This document shows positions 8,505-17,977 of a DNA stretch of 64,000 nt, in pieces; the stretch's first letter is position 1; every line of letters begins with the position of its first letter. Position numbers and translations under genes: made by a program. The notes beneath the pieces were generated by a model that had not been told where the DNA came from, did no database searches, and was given only the letters and a program-made list of their open reading frames with translations. This stretch comes from AWTP1-13 sp963770295 (GTDB lineage: Bacteria > Pseudomonadota > Alphaproteobacteria > Rhizobiales > Hyphomicrobiaceae): the NCBI GenBank assembly GCA_963770295.1, contig CAVYPA010000020.1, positions 62,001-126,000 of the forward strand, written 5' to 3'.

Positions 8505-9617
8505 ATGACGACGTTTTCACGCCGCAGGTTCATCAAGGCCGCCGGCGTCGGCGGTGCGGGCGCGCTCGCGACGGCGGTGGCCGCCCCGGCGATCGCGCAG
8601 TCGGCCCCTGAGATCAGGTGGCGGCTGACGGCAAGCTGGCCGAAGTCGCTGGATACGCTCTACGGTAATCCGGAATACCTCGCCAAGCGCGTCGCCGAAC
8701 TCACCGACAACAAGTTCCAGATCCAGGTGTTTGCGGCGGGCGAAATCGTGCCTGGTCTGCAGGTGCTCGATGCCGTGCAGGCGGGCAACGTCGAGGCTGG
8801 CCATACGGCGGCCTATTACTATTTCGGCAAGGATGTGGCGCTGACGTTCGGAACCGACTTGCCGTTCGGACTGAACTCGCGCATGAAGAATGCTTGGTTC
8901 TTCCATGGCGGCGGTCAACAGCTCTTCGACGAATTCCTGCGCACCAAGTACGGCGTGACAGGCTTCATCAGCGGCTCCACAAACTGCCAGATGGGTGGTT
9001 GGTTCCGCAAAGAGATCAACACCCTCGACGACCTCAAGGGCCTAAAGTTCCGCGTCGGCGGATTCGCTGGCCTCATTCTGCAGAGGGTTGGCGTGGTGCC
9101 GCAGCAGATTGCCGGCGGCGATATTTATCCCGCACTGGAGAAGGGCACGATCGATGCGGCCGAGTGGGTTGGCCCCTACGACGACGAAAAGCTCGGCTTC
9201 GTGAAGGTCGCCAAATACTACTACTATCCCGGCTGGTGGGAGCCCGGTGCCACGCCCCACTACTTGTTCAATCTTGCCAAGTGGAACGAGCTGCCCAAGA
9301 CCTATCAGGCGGCCCTCCTTGCAGCGGGGCAAGAGTTGGGTGTGTGGATGACGGGCAAGTACGACCACGGCAATCCGGGCGCGCTCAAGCGCCTGGCCGC
9401 CTCCGGCGCCGTGCTGAGGCCGTTTCCGCCGGATGTCATGGACGGCTGCCACAAGGCGGCCACCGAGCTCTACGCGGAGCTGGCGAGCAAGAACGAATGG
9501 TTCAAGAAGTTGCTCGATAGCCTCGTCGCCTATCGCTCCGACCAATATCTCTGGTGGCAGGTTGCGGAGTACACGATGGACAGCTATTTGATCCGTTATC
9601 GCAATCAGAAAGCCTAA
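8505..9617 (+). CDS. dctP: TRAP transporter solute-binding protein, Tat-exported (copy 2)
   Basis: 370 residues, nearly collinear with the preceding paralog, with its own twin-arginine signal (SRRRFIKAAG) and AIAQ cleavage region. Family motifs are conserved, including GGDIYPALEKGTIDAAEWVG. Differences cluster at the N-terminus and around residues 265-340, whereas one central stretch is identical at the DNA level. An AAAGGAGGA ribosome-binding site precedes ATG at 8505. Again no TRAP permease is nearby. Confidence 0.9.
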   Translation: MTTFSRRRFIKAAGVGGAGALATAVAAPAIAQSAPEIRWRLTASWPKSLDTLYGNPEYLAKRVAELTDNKFQIQVFAAGEIVPGLQVLDAVQAGNVEAGHTAAYYYFGKDVALTFGTDLPFGLNSRMKNAWFFHGGGQQLFDEFLRTKYGVTGFISGSTNCQMGGWFRKEINTLDDLKGLKFRVGGFAGLILQRVGVVPQQIAGGDIYPALEKGTIDAAEWVGPYDDEKLGFVKVAKYYYYPGWWEPGATPHYLFNLAKWNELPKTYQAALLAAGQELGVWMTGKYDHGNPGALKRLAASGAVLRPFPPDVMDGCHKAATELYAELASKNEWFKKLLDSLVAYRSDQYLWWQVAEYTMDSYLIRYRNQKA

Positions 9618-9639
9618 ATGCCGACGACGACGCGTTCAG

Positions 9640-9672
9640 GTTGGGGCCGATCCGGCGCGGGTCGGCCCAACG
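9640..9672 (+). terminator. Hairpin terminator after TRAP copy 2
   Basis: TTGGGGCCGA pairs imperfectly with TCGGCCCAA, followed within 15 bases by CCTCCCTTTTCC. It also marks convergence with the minus-strand kdp operon. Confidence 0.5.
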
Positions 9673-9779
9673 CATTTCGCCTCCCTTTTCCTTTGTTGTC
9701 GCTGCCTATCTGGCGTGATTGTCCGATCCCCCGCGACCCACGGCGCAGATATCGCGCGAGCGCGCACGTGCTGGAGCAG

Positions 9780-10475
9780 CTACTCCTTGCCACGATCCGC
9801 GATCCGCCGCCGGGTCAGCTCGCGCAGGGCGGTCAGATTGGCCGGCGAGAATAGTGCTTGCGGGCGTGCTCGGCTTGCAGACCTTACCTCCTTGAGGCGC
9901 TGGATCAGGTGGTCTGGCGTCAGGTCAACGAGCTCGATGCGTCTGCGCTGTCGAGAATGGCATCGGGCACGATCTCGCGAACGCGCACACGCGTGATCTG
10001 CGCCACGACGTCCGTGCAGGGGATCGATGTGCTGGATGTTGACGGTCGTATAGACCGTCGATGCCATCCAGCAACTTTTCCACATCTTGATAGCGCTTGG
10101 GTGACGGCTGCCCGGGATATTGGTACGGGCGAGTTCAGAGCAGGGCGGCGCTTGAGCGCCGCATCGATATCAAACGCGTTCAAGATGCGATTGGGCTTGC
10201 GGGGAATAACCTCGAAGCCCTCCAACAGCGCCGCGGTCTCTCTACGGCCGTGCCTCTCGACAACGACGTCCACGCCCTCCCTGAGCTTGGCACGCGCCGA
10301 CTCCAGCATCTCGTAGGTCTTGCCGACACCGACAAAAATTTTCAGACGCCCGGCACGATCATTTTCTTCGCGCCGGGCCTCGGTAGGGAGGGCTTCCGAT
10401 AAGGACGTTGCTCGAGGTCGCTCCGCGGATCTGCCATGGATCAACCGGATACGAGGGACAGCCGACCGGCCGCGG
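9780..10475 (-). pseudogene. kdpD: kdpD remnant (N-terminal sensor domain, frameshifted)
   Basis: Minus-strand frames carry pieces of the KdpD N-terminal domain: the Walker-like GVGKTYEMLESARAKLREG, then EALLEG-type and EVIPRKPNRIL segments in one frame. VYTTVNIQHIDPLHG, VELVDLTPDHL-type and NLTALRELTRRRIADRG appear in another. At least two frame changes and small deletions separate them, and the histidine-kinase half is missing. It lies directly downstream of kdpC, the usual place for kdpD, so this is the decayed native sensor gene. KdpE is also absent. Confidence 0.82.
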
Positions 10476-11081
10476 TCATCGTGTCGCTGCACGATCCAAG
10501 GCCAAGTTGAGAGCCAGCACGTTGACGCGCGGCTCGCCGAGCAAACCGAGGGTGCGGCCCTCGACATGCTGGGCGATGAGCTGACGCACGCGATCCTCGG
10601 GGATATTGCGCGCCCTAGCGACGCGCGGCGCCTGGAAGAACGCTGCCTCAGGCGAGATGTGCGGATCGAGCCCGCTGGCGGTAGTGGTTACCAGGTCGAT
10701 TGGCACCGGCGCAGAGGGGTTCTCCTGCTTCAGCTTGTCGAAGTCGCCCTTGACGCGCTCGACGAGCGCCTTGTTGGTCGGGCCGAGGTTCGAGCCCATG
10801 GAGTTGGCTGCATTGTAAGGCGCGTCGACCGTCTTGGTTGCATCCTTGGGATCGGGCGCATTGGTGGCAGAAGGTCGCCCGTGGAAGTATTTGTCGTCGG
10901 CGAAGGCCTGCCCGATCAGCACCGAGCCGACGACTTTGCCGTCCTTCTCGACCATACTGCCATTGGCCTGCGAGGGGAAAAGTACCTGTGCCAAGCCGGT
11001 CATGACCAGCGGGTACGCTAGGCCGGTTATCGCCGTGAGGGCGACAATCAGCACGATCGCCGGGCGGATTTCTCTCAACAT
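10476..11081 (-). CDS. kdpC: Potassium-transporting ATPase subunit C
   Basis: 201 residues. One N-terminal membrane helix (about residues 6-28) is followed by a periplasmic domain with the family motifs YFHGRPSAT, NLGPTNKALVERV and SGLDPHISPEAA. ATG at 11081 is preferred over an upstream TTG because GAGGAGA lies 8 bases before it. KdpC assists K+ loading of the KdpFABC pump. The gene starts 11 bases after the kdpB stop. Confidence 0.95.
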   Translation of the reverse strand: MLREIRPAIVLIVALTAITGLAYPLVMTGLAQVLFPSQANGSMVEKDGKVVGSVLIGQAFADDKYFHGRPSATNAPDPKDATKTVDAPYNAANSMGSNLGPTNKALVERVKGDFDKLKQENPSAPVPIDLVTTTASGLDPHISPEAAFFQAPRVARARNIPEDRVRQLIAQHVEGRTLGLLGEPRVNVLALNLALDRAATR

Positions 11082-11092
11082 GACTATTCTCC

Positions 11093-13210
11093 TCAAGCGA
11101 GATGCAGGGCCGCGACGACGAGGTCGATGGCCTTGATGCCGACGAAGGGGACGACGATGCCGCCGATACCGTAGATCAGCAGATTGCGCCGCAGCAGCGG
11201 CCCGGCGCCGATCGGGCGATACGCTACGCCTTTCAATGCCAGCGGGATCAGGGCGACGATGATCAGCGCGTTGAAGATAATCGCCGACAGGATGGCACTC
11301 TGCGGCGTTGCCAAGTTCATGATGTTGAGGGCCTGCAGCTGCGGATAGAAGGCCAGGAACATCGCCGGGATGATGGCGAAATACTTAGCGACGTCGTTGG
11401 CGATCGAGAAGGTCGTGAGCGCACCCCGCGTCATCAGCAGCTGCTTGCCGATCTCGACGACCTCGATCAGCTTGGTCGGATTGGAGTCGAGATCGACCAT
11501 ATTGCCGGCTTCGCGCGCGGCGACCGTGCCGGTGTTCATCGCCACACCCACATCGGCCTGAGCAAGCGCCGGGGCATCATTGGTGCCGTCGCCGCACATG
11601 GCCACGAGCTTGCCCTTGGCCTGTTCGTCGCGGATCAGGCGCAACTTGTCCTCCGGCGTTGCCTGGGCGAGGAAATCGTCCACACCGGCTTCCGCAGCGA
11701 TCGCAGCTGCTGTCGTCGGGTTGTCGCCAGTGATCATGATGGTGCGGATGCCCATCCGCCGCAGCTCGGCAAAGCGCTCTCGGATGCCGCCTTTGACCAC
11801 ATCCTTCAGATGAATGACGCCGAGCAGCTTGCCATCGCGGGCCACTGCCAGCGGTGTGCCGCCGGACTTGGCAATTGCTTCGGCCATGGCCTGGATTTCG
11901 CGTGTTGTATCGGCGCTCACGCTCGGCTTGAGGGCGACCGCGACGGCGGCACGGCTGACGGTGGGCGCGCCGCCGTTGACGAAGCTCAGGATGGCGTCGA
12001 CCGCGCCTTTGCGGATCGAGGTGCCACCGAATTCGACGCCGCTCATTCGCGTCTGGGCGGAGAACGGAATGAACTTGGCGTTGAGCTCCTTCATATCGCG
12101 GCCGCGGATGCCGTACTTGTCCTTGGCGAGCACCACGATGGAGCGCCCCTCCGGCGTCTCGTCGGCGAGCGAGGCGAGTTGCGCGGCATCGGCGAGCTCT
12201 TGCTCGCTGACGTTGCGCAACGGCTTGAACTCGGTGGCCTGGCGATTGCCGAGCGTGATGGTACCAGTCTTGTCGAGCAGGAGGGTGTCGACGTCGCCCG
12301 CCGCCTCCACGGCCCGGCCGGACATGGCCAGCACGTTGAAGCGCACCAGGCGGTCCATGCCGGCAATGCCGATCGCGGAGAGCAGCGCGCCGATGGTTGT
12401 CGGGATCAGCGTGACAAACAGCGCGACCAGCACGACAATGGAGACCGCGCCGCCCGCATACGCAACGTAGCTCGGGATTGTTGCCGTGGCGAACACGAAG
12501 ATGATGGTCAAACCCACGAGCAGGATGTTGAGAGCGATCTCGTTGGGCGTCTTCTGGCGCTCGGCGCCCTCGACCAGCCTGATCATACGATCGAGGAAGG
12601 TGGAGCCGGCCGCGGACGTGATACGGACGCGGATCCAATCCGACAGCACCTGGGTTCCGCCGGTTACCGCCGAGCGGTCGCCGCCAGACTCGCGGATGAC
12701 AGGGGCCGATTCGCCGGTGATGGCTGCCTCGTTCACCGAGGCGATGCCCTCGATCACCTCGCCGTCGGAGGGGATGTAGTCGCCGGCCTCGACCAGCACG
12801 ATGTCGCCGACCCTCAGGCTGGTGCCGGGGACAAGCTTATACTCTCTGGAATTCGCTGCTTGCAGGAGTTTGGCCTGCGTCTCGGTGCGCTGACGCCTGA
12901 GCGAATCCGCCTGCGCCTTGCCGCGGCCCTCGGCAACGGCCTCCGAGAAGTTGGCGAATAAGACCGTCAACCACAGCCACAGGATGATCTGGAAGGTGAA
13001 GCCAAGGTTGCTGCCGCCGGTGACCAGATCACGAATGAGGAAGACGGTGGTCAGGATCGTGACGATCTCGAGCACGAACATGACCGGGTTCTTGATCAGC
13101 GTGCGCGGATCGAGCTTGACGAATGCCGACCCGAGCGCCGGGACGATGATCTTGCTGTCGAACAGCGCCGACACCGGCATCTGCTTGCGCAGCGTGGACG
13201 TTTCCATCAT
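11093..13210 (-). CDS. kdpB: Potassium-transporting ATPase ATP-binding subunit
   Basis: A 705-residue P-type ATPase. Visible elements: actuator-domain TGES (165-168), phosphorylation motif DKTGTIT with the acceptor Asp at about 313, and hinge motifs MITGDNPTTAAAIAAEAGVD and GDGTNDAPALAQADVG, with membrane helices at both ends. It couples ATP hydrolysis to K+ import through KdpA in the inner membrane. Length is typical and the frame intact. It follows kdpA by 12 bases in the kdpFABC operon. Confidence 0.97.
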   Translation of the reverse strand: MMETSTLRKQMPVSALFDSKIIVPALGSAFVKLDPRTLIKNPVMFVLEIVTILTTVFLIRDLVTGGSNLGFTFQIILWLWLTVLFANFSEAVAEGRGKAQADSLRRQRTETQAKLLQAANSREYKLVPGTSLRVGDIVLVEAGDYIPSDGEVIEGIASVNEAAITGESAPVIRESGGDRSAVTGGTQVLSDWIRVRITSAAGSTFLDRMIRLVEGAERQKTPNEIALNILLVGLTIIFVFATATIPSYVAYAGGAVSIVVLVALFVTLIPTTIGALLSAIGIAGMDRLVRFNVLAMSGRAVEAAGDVDTLLLDKTGTITLGNRQATEFKPLRNVSEQELADAAQLASLADETPEGRSIVVLAKDKYGIRGRDMKELNAKFIPFSAQTRMSGVEFGGTSIRKGAVDAILSFVNGGAPTVSRAAVAVALKPSVSADTTREIQAMAEAIAKSGGTPLAVARDGKLLGVIHLKDVVKGGIRERFAELRRMGIRTIMITGDNPTTAAAIAAEAGVDDFLAQATPEDKLRLIRDEQAKGKLVAMCGDGTNDAPALAQADVGVAMNTGTVAAREAGNMVDLDSNPTKLIEVVEIGKQLLMTRGALTTFSIANDVAKYFAIIPAMFLAFYPQLQALNIMNLATPQSAILSAIIFNALIIVALIPLALKGVAYRPIGAGPLLRRNLLIYGIGGIVVPFVGIKAIDLVVAALHLA

Positions 13211-13222
13211 ATGGCTCCGACG

Positions 13223-14935
13223 TTAGTTCGAAGAGAAGGTAGTACCGGCGGTCATCGCCAGATGCTCGACGATGGGGCCGAGTGCGAGCGCCGGGAAAAA
13301 GGTGAGGCCGCCGACGATCAGGATCACACCGACGACCAGCCCGACGAACAGGCCGCCTGTGGTCGGGAAGGTGCCGGCAGAGGCTGGCAAGGTCTTTTTC
13401 GCCGCCAGTGAGCCGGCGATGGCCATGGCGGGAATGATCATCCAGAATCGGCCAACCAACATCGCAATGGCGCCCGTGACGTTATAGAACAACGTGTTGC
13501 CGGTGAGACCTGCAAACGCCGAGCCGTTGTTGCCGGTCTGGGAGGTGTAGGCATAGAGCACCTCGCTGAAGCCGTGCGGGCCCGGGTTCGCCATGGACGC
13601 GACGGCGGAGGGGATCACAACGGCGGCCGCAGTCCAACCCAGATACATCAGCGGCAGGATCAGGATGGCGAGCATGGCCATCTTGACCTCCTTGGCCTCG
13701 ATCTTCTTGCCGACGTATTCGGGCGTGCGCCCCACCATCAGGCCGGCGACGAACACCGATAGGATGATGAAAAGGAGCATGCCGTACATACCGGCGCCGA
13801 CGCCGCCGACGATGATCTCGCCGAGTTGCATGTTGATGAGCGGGATCATGCCGCCAAGCGCAGTGAAGCTGTCGTGCATGGCGTTGACGGCACCACACGA
13901 AGCCGCTGTCGTGATCACAGCGAACAGGGCGGAGGCAACGATACCGAAGCGTACCTCTTTGCCCTCCATGTTGCCGCCGGTGAGCCCCATGGCGGTGAGG
14001 GCGTCGTTGCCCCGTGCTTCTGCCCAGTAGCACACGGCCACGCCGGCGATGAACAGCACGCCCATCACGGCGAGGATGGCCCAGCCCTGGCGCTCATTGC
14101 CGACCATGCGGCCGAACACGTTGGTGAGCGCGGCGCCGATGGCGAAGATCGAGATGATCTGCACGAAGTTGGACAGCGCCGTGGGGTTCTCGAAGGGATG
14201 GGAAGCATTGGCGTTGAAGAAGCCGCCGCCGTTGGTGCCGAGCATCTTGATGGCCACCTGTGAGGCCACGGGGCCGACCGCGATTGTTTGCTTAGCGCCC
14301 TCCAGCGTCGTGGCGTCGACATACGGACCCAGCGTCTGCGGCATGCCCTGCCAGACGAGGAAGAGGCCATAGACGACGCAAATGGGCAGCAGGATGTAGA
14401 GAGTGCAGCGGGTCACATCGACCCAGAAATTGCCGATGGTCTGCATGGACGCGCGCGCGAAGCCGCGGATGAGCGCGACAGCCAACACGATGCCCGTTGC
14501 CGCCGATAAAAAGTTCTGGTGGGTGAGCCCCAGCATTTGCACAAGATACGACAGCGTGCTCTCGCCACCGTAGTTCTGCCAGTTGGTGTTGGTGATAAAG
14601 CTCACCGCCGTGTTGAAGCTGAGATCCGCGGGCACCGCGGGTTGATCGGCCGGGTTAAAGGGCAGCACGCTCTGCAGCCGCAACAGCACATAGAGGATGA
14701 GGAAGCCACCGACGTGGAAGAGTAGCATCGCGACGGTATAGGTAAGCCAGTGCTGCTCACGCTTCTCGTCCACCCCGCTGACACTATAAAGCGCAGCTTC
14801 GACCGGGCGCAGAACGGACGTGAGGAACGTACGCTCGCCATTGAAGACGCGCGTCATATAACCGCCGAGCGGCTTGACGAGCGCGCAAACGATGGCGCAG
14901 TAGAGCAGGATTTGAATCCAGCCAATTGTGGTCAT
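13223..14935 (-). CDS. kdpA: Potassium-transporting ATPase K+-binding subunit
   Basis: A 570-residue membrane subunit related to SKT-type K+ channels. The four pore segments can be located by their Gly-rich signatures, e.g. FITNTNWQNYGGE, MLGTNGGGFFNANASHPFEN and SQTGNNGSAFAGL. KdpA selects and translocates K+. It is full length and followed closely by kdpB. Confidence 0.97.
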   Translation of the reverse strand: MTTIGWIQILLYCAIVCALVKPLGGYMTRVFNGERTFLTSVLRPVEAALYSVSGVDEKREQHWLTYTVAMLLFHVGGFLILYVLLRLQSVLPFNPADQPAVPADLSFNTAVSFITNTNWQNYGGESTLSYLVQMLGLTHQNFLSAATGIVLAVALIRGFARASMQTIGNFWVDVTRCTLYILLPICVVYGLFLVWQGMPQTLGPYVDATTLEGAKQTIAVGPVASQVAIKMLGTNGGGFFNANASHPFENPTALSNFVQIISIFAIGAALTNVFGRMVGNERQGWAILAVMGVLFIAGVAVCYWAEARGNDALTAMGLTGGNMEGKEVRFGIVASALFAVITTAASCGAVNAMHDSFTALGGMIPLINMQLGEIIVGGVGAGMYGMLLFIILSVFVAGLMVGRTPEYVGKKIEAKEVKMAMLAILILPLMYLGWTAAAVVIPSAVASMANPGPHGFSEVLYAYTSQTGNNGSAFAGLTGNTLFYNVTGAIAMLVGRFWMIIPAMAIAGSLAAKKTLPASAGTFPTTGGLFVGLVVGVILIVGGLTFFPALALGPIVEHLAMTAGTTFSSN

Positions 14936-14961
14936 GGGTTTGCCTCGTCAAAGCGCCGCCT

Positions 14962-15051
14962 TCAGAAGTTTTCTGGCCGCAGCAGGGCGTAGGTGAGGTA
15001 GATCAGAAGCGCGACGGTCACCACGCCTCCCAGGATGTATTCGACGAGCAT
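14962..15051 (-). CDS. kdpF: KdpF accessory peptide
   Basis: A 29-residue single-helix membrane peptide beginning MLVEYILGG and ending LLRPENF. Size, Leu/Val-rich helix and position immediately before kdpA match KdpF, which stabilises the complex. Confidence 0.9.
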   Translation of the reverse strand: MLVEYILGGVVTVALLIYLTYALLRPENF

Positions 15052-15062
15052 GGCAGCTCTCC

Positions 15063-15146
15063 TCAGAGGCGTTCGCAACCGAACGCGTAAGCGATGGATA
15101 GGGCAAAGAAGCCGAGCCCCAAGCCGAGTAGGATGACATCCAACAT
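15063..15146 (-). CDS. 27-residue membrane peptide heading the kdp operon
   Basis: ATG at 15146 to TGA at 15063 encodes a peptide beginning MLDVILLGLGLGFF and ending AFGCERL: one hydrophobic helix with a short charged tail. It ends 11 bases before kdpF begins. Similar short ORFs precede kdpF in other alphaproteobacteria as far as I recall, but its function is unknown to me. Together with kdpF it makes two consecutive single-helix peptides. Confidence 0.65.
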   Translation of the reverse strand: MLDVILLGLGLGFFALSIAYAFGCERL

Positions 15147-16052
15147 GGTCGCTCCGTTTCAACGAAGGGCCGAGCTGCAATTGGTCAGCAGCTTAAGCGT
15201 GGCACCTTGAAGCAAGGACACGGGGCGATAGTTGCCGATGAACGCATAGGAATTCGAGAGGGCGCCGAGCCCTTTCTCATAAAAACTCCATATAGATATT
15301 GACCGCTCCGCATAAAGGCGTTGCTCGCGAGGATCGCGCTCGAACGGGGCGTCTCGCATCGGATGTTCTTTGCGGCCGCTAAGTCGAAACCCGAGTTCAG
15401 CCGGCGCTACCGCGATGGATGTCAGTTTGCGTGTGGAAAGGCGTGCAGCTGTCGGTTTGGATGATCGAACATGTCGAATGGACGACTTCGTTCAAGATCA
15501 GCGACCCTTCGAGCCTGTCCGACGCCCGAGCGCATCATTGTGACAGGCGTTGTTGCGTGCGTCTCCGAGGACGACACCGGCGTCGTTGGCGCAAATTTTG
15601 GGGTCCTCGCGGTGTCAGGGCGTTATCGGCACCCCGGTTCGGCCGCTTTCTCAGGCGCGTAGGCTCACGACAGCCGCCGTTGTGAGCGAGGGGAGGCAGC
15701 CGGCGCGATTGTCGGTTCGGGACGATGCTTTAAGCAGGGTGATAACGCCGTTAAGCGGCGATTGTCGAGGTAAGTGATTGAGCCTGTTGGTTTCGAGCGG
15801 TCCGGCGCGGGTCCGCCCTTATCGCTTTTTTTTGCCCCCGAGACGGATCTTGCGGCGGTTGCGATCGCGGGCGCACTTGTTCACAACGCGGGATTTTGCA
15901 ATGAAATGCCCTCTAATTCGTCGAGGGTAAGCGATTCGTTAAGCTTTCCAGGCTCATAAGGTCGGCTGGTGGATACCCGGAAAATGCCATCTTCCCCGGT
16001 TAATCCACAGGTTGTCCCGCACTACTGGTGGCGTTTGACGGGGGTCAACGGC
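15147..16052. other. Long intergenic region between kdp and the amidase gene
   Basis: About 900 bases between divergent genes with no supported gene. It should contain the kdp promoter (minus) and the amidase promoter or leader (plus). No KdpE-type operator could be identified by eye. An in-frame GTG at 15969 would extend the amidase upstream. Confidence 0.5.
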
Positions 16053-17330
16053 ATGGTTTCAGGCAGGTGGCGGCGCGCATTCTTGCGAGCGTTGCTCGTG
16101 GTGCTGCCCATCGCGCTGTGTGCGCCTTCGCAAGCTCAACAGGCGGCCACCGGGCCGGATGCTGAGGGCATGGCCGGCGCCTCGAAGGCCAACAAGAACC
16201 GCACCCGCTTCATCATTGGCCTTGAGCGCGCCGTCGACTTCCAGGTTTTTGCCCTCACCAATCCCAATCGCGTTTTCGTCGATCTTCCCGACGTAAAACT
16301 GCAATTGCCCGCCCTGCCAAGTGCGGCCCCTGTCGGTCTTGTCAAATCGTTTCGCGGTGGCCTCTCCGCGCCCGGCAAGGCCCGTGTCGTCATCGATGTC
16401 ACCGGACCGGTGGTCATCGAGCGATCGACTATCGAGAAGGACGGCAAAGCGGCGCGTCTCGTGCTTGAGATGGCATCGGCCGAACTGGCCGAGGCGGACA
16501 CGCAGGATGGTCGCTCTCCGTTACCGATCAGCGCCCCCTTTGGCCTTGGCGCGGCTGGCTTACAGCCCCCCGTGCCGAAGCCAGCCCTGTCTCCACGCGC
16601 GCGCTCGCAAGCAATGTACCGGCCCGTCATCGTCATTGATCCGGGGCACGGCGGCGACGATACGGGCGCGACGCGGCACGGGACGGTGGAGAAGGATGTC
16701 GTCCTGGCGTTCAGTCTAAAGCTGCGCGAAAAGCTGCAGAGCACGGGGCGGTACAAGGTCTTGTTGACGCGCGAAACAGATACATTCGTCGAACTCAACG
16801 CGCGGCGTGAATTTGCCGAACGCCAGCTCGCCTCGTTATTCGTCGCCGTACACGCGGACTACGCGCAGTCGAGCGCGCGCGGTGCCACCATTTACTCGTT
16901 GCGCAACTCTGTGGCGAGTTCGCTGCAGCGCTCGGCCCGCGGCGAGGTCAGCGAGCATGTCCTTTCGGATCAGGAAATCACCGCCTTGAAGAACAGCGAT
17001 GGCGATATTTCCGCGGTCAAAGCCATTCTTTCCGACCTGGCTCGACGCGAAGTCGACATGACGCGTGATCGCACCAGCGTGTTCGTAAAGTCCGTGATCG
17101 AATTCATGGGCGAGACCACCAGCCTTAAGGACAACCCGGATCGCAGCGCTGCCTTCGTGGTCTTGAAATCTGCCAAAGTGCCGTCGATCCTGATTGAGCT
17201 CGGTTACGTGACCAATGAAGCCGATGCTCAGCTGTTGAAATCCGAGCGTTGGCGCGAGAAGGTCTCAACCTCGATTGTCACGGCCATCGATAACTATTTC
17301 AGCCATCAACTCGCCCGCCTGCCCATGTGA
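16053..17330 (+). CDS. amiC: N-acetylmuramoyl-L-alanine amidase (AmiC type)
   Basis: About 425 residues from ATG at 16053. A signal peptide (RRAFLRALLVVLPIALCA, cleavage near AQA) is followed by an AMIN-type beta domain. A linker then leads to a zinc amidase_3 domain starting at VIVIDPGHGGDDTGA, where the His is the first zinc ligand. The Glu of GTVEKDVVL, the later VAVHAD (His) and LIELGYVTN (Glu) complete the family motifs. It cleaves the amide between MurNAc and the stem peptide at the septum. Starting at 16053 puts the signal peptide at the N-terminus; GTG at 15969 is the alternative. Confidence 0.92.
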   Translation: MVSGRWRRAFLRALLVVLPIALCAPSQAQQAATGPDAEGMAGASKANKNRTRFIIGLERAVDFQVFALTNPNRVFVDLPDVKLQLPALPSAAPVGLVKSFRGGLSAPGKARVVIDVTGPVVIERSTIEKDGKAARLVLEMASAELAEADTQDGRSPLPISAPFGLGAAGLQPPVPKPALSPRARSQAMYRPVIVIDPGHGGDDTGATRHGTVEKDVVLAFSLKLREKLQSTGRYKVLLTRETDTFVELNARREFAERQLASLFVAVHADYAQSSARGATIYSLRNSVASSLQRSARGEVSEHVLSDQEITALKNSDGDISAVKAILSDLARREVDMTRDRTSVFVKSVIEFMGETTSLKDNPDRSAAFVVLKSAKVPSILIELGYVTNEADAQLLKSERWREKVSTSIVTAIDNYFSHQLARLPM

Positions 17331-17369
17331 CGGGGTATACGGGGTCGCGCTTGTGCCTGTTATGGCTAA

Positions 17370-17401
17370 GGCCGGCCAATGTGGCCGGCCTCTCGATTTT
17401 C
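17370..17401 (+). terminator. Terminator after the amidase gene
   Basis: GGCCGGCC, a 5-base loop, GGCCGGCC (self-complementary), then TCTCGATTTTC. Confidence 0.7.
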
Positions 17402-17977
17402 TGGCTGGCGGAGGCTCGCACGACCTGCCAGCAATGCCGAATTAGATCTTACTCGGGGGACGGTGACGTTGGTTGTCGCGCCAGAGGAGCACCCATTTCC
17501 ATTCGGGCTCAGGTCGAAGCGTGAGGCTCGTTGCGTTGTCGAGCCAACTCGAAGACACGCCACACCGTTGACAGAGGCGCTTCATGTGCCACTCCATCTC
17601 GAGAGGTGGTGCTGTGCCGCAGTCTGCATGCCGATGCAGGTCGATGTGGGCGCCGGGCAAGCACCCTCGCTCTCGAACACGACGGCTCGAGGCGCATCAT
17701 TGCAACGGTTCTGCGTGAGCGAACACAGCGGTTCGGGACGGGAACGCGCCTAGCGCGTGCTCGTAAAAATCCGAGAACTGCTAACGGCGGTCCCATCCAC
17801 GTCCGCCTCGCTCTCGGTAATTCTGCAGTCCCTGTTTTGCGCATTTTCCCCGCACTAGGCCGGATTTACGCAATCCCGCCATGACGCGCACACGGACCGG
17901 AGCTTGTCGTTCGCTGGACGTCGGCTCGGCCTCCGGCTTGCCGTTCCGATCTTTCCCCGCAGGCTTTGCTGATTTGG
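17402..17977. other. Intergenic, no gene recognised
   Basis: About 580 bases with only incoherent short frames. The expected downstream neighbour of amiC in related genomes, a penicillin-binding protein, is not present, suggesting a rearrangement boundary here. Confidence 0.4.

Noticed and set aside
11102..12961. Long plus-strand open frame of 619 codons
   Set aside because: It is the antisense shadow of kdpB, with Arg/Asp/His-rich composition and no family resemblance.
13826..14263. Plus-strand frames opposite kdpA
   Set aside because: Shadow frames of kdpA with no natural protein composition.
15969..16052. Upstream GTG start for the amidase
   Set aside because: It would put 28 residues before the signal peptide; the ATG at 16053 places the positively charged signal start correctly. 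Kept only as an alternative.
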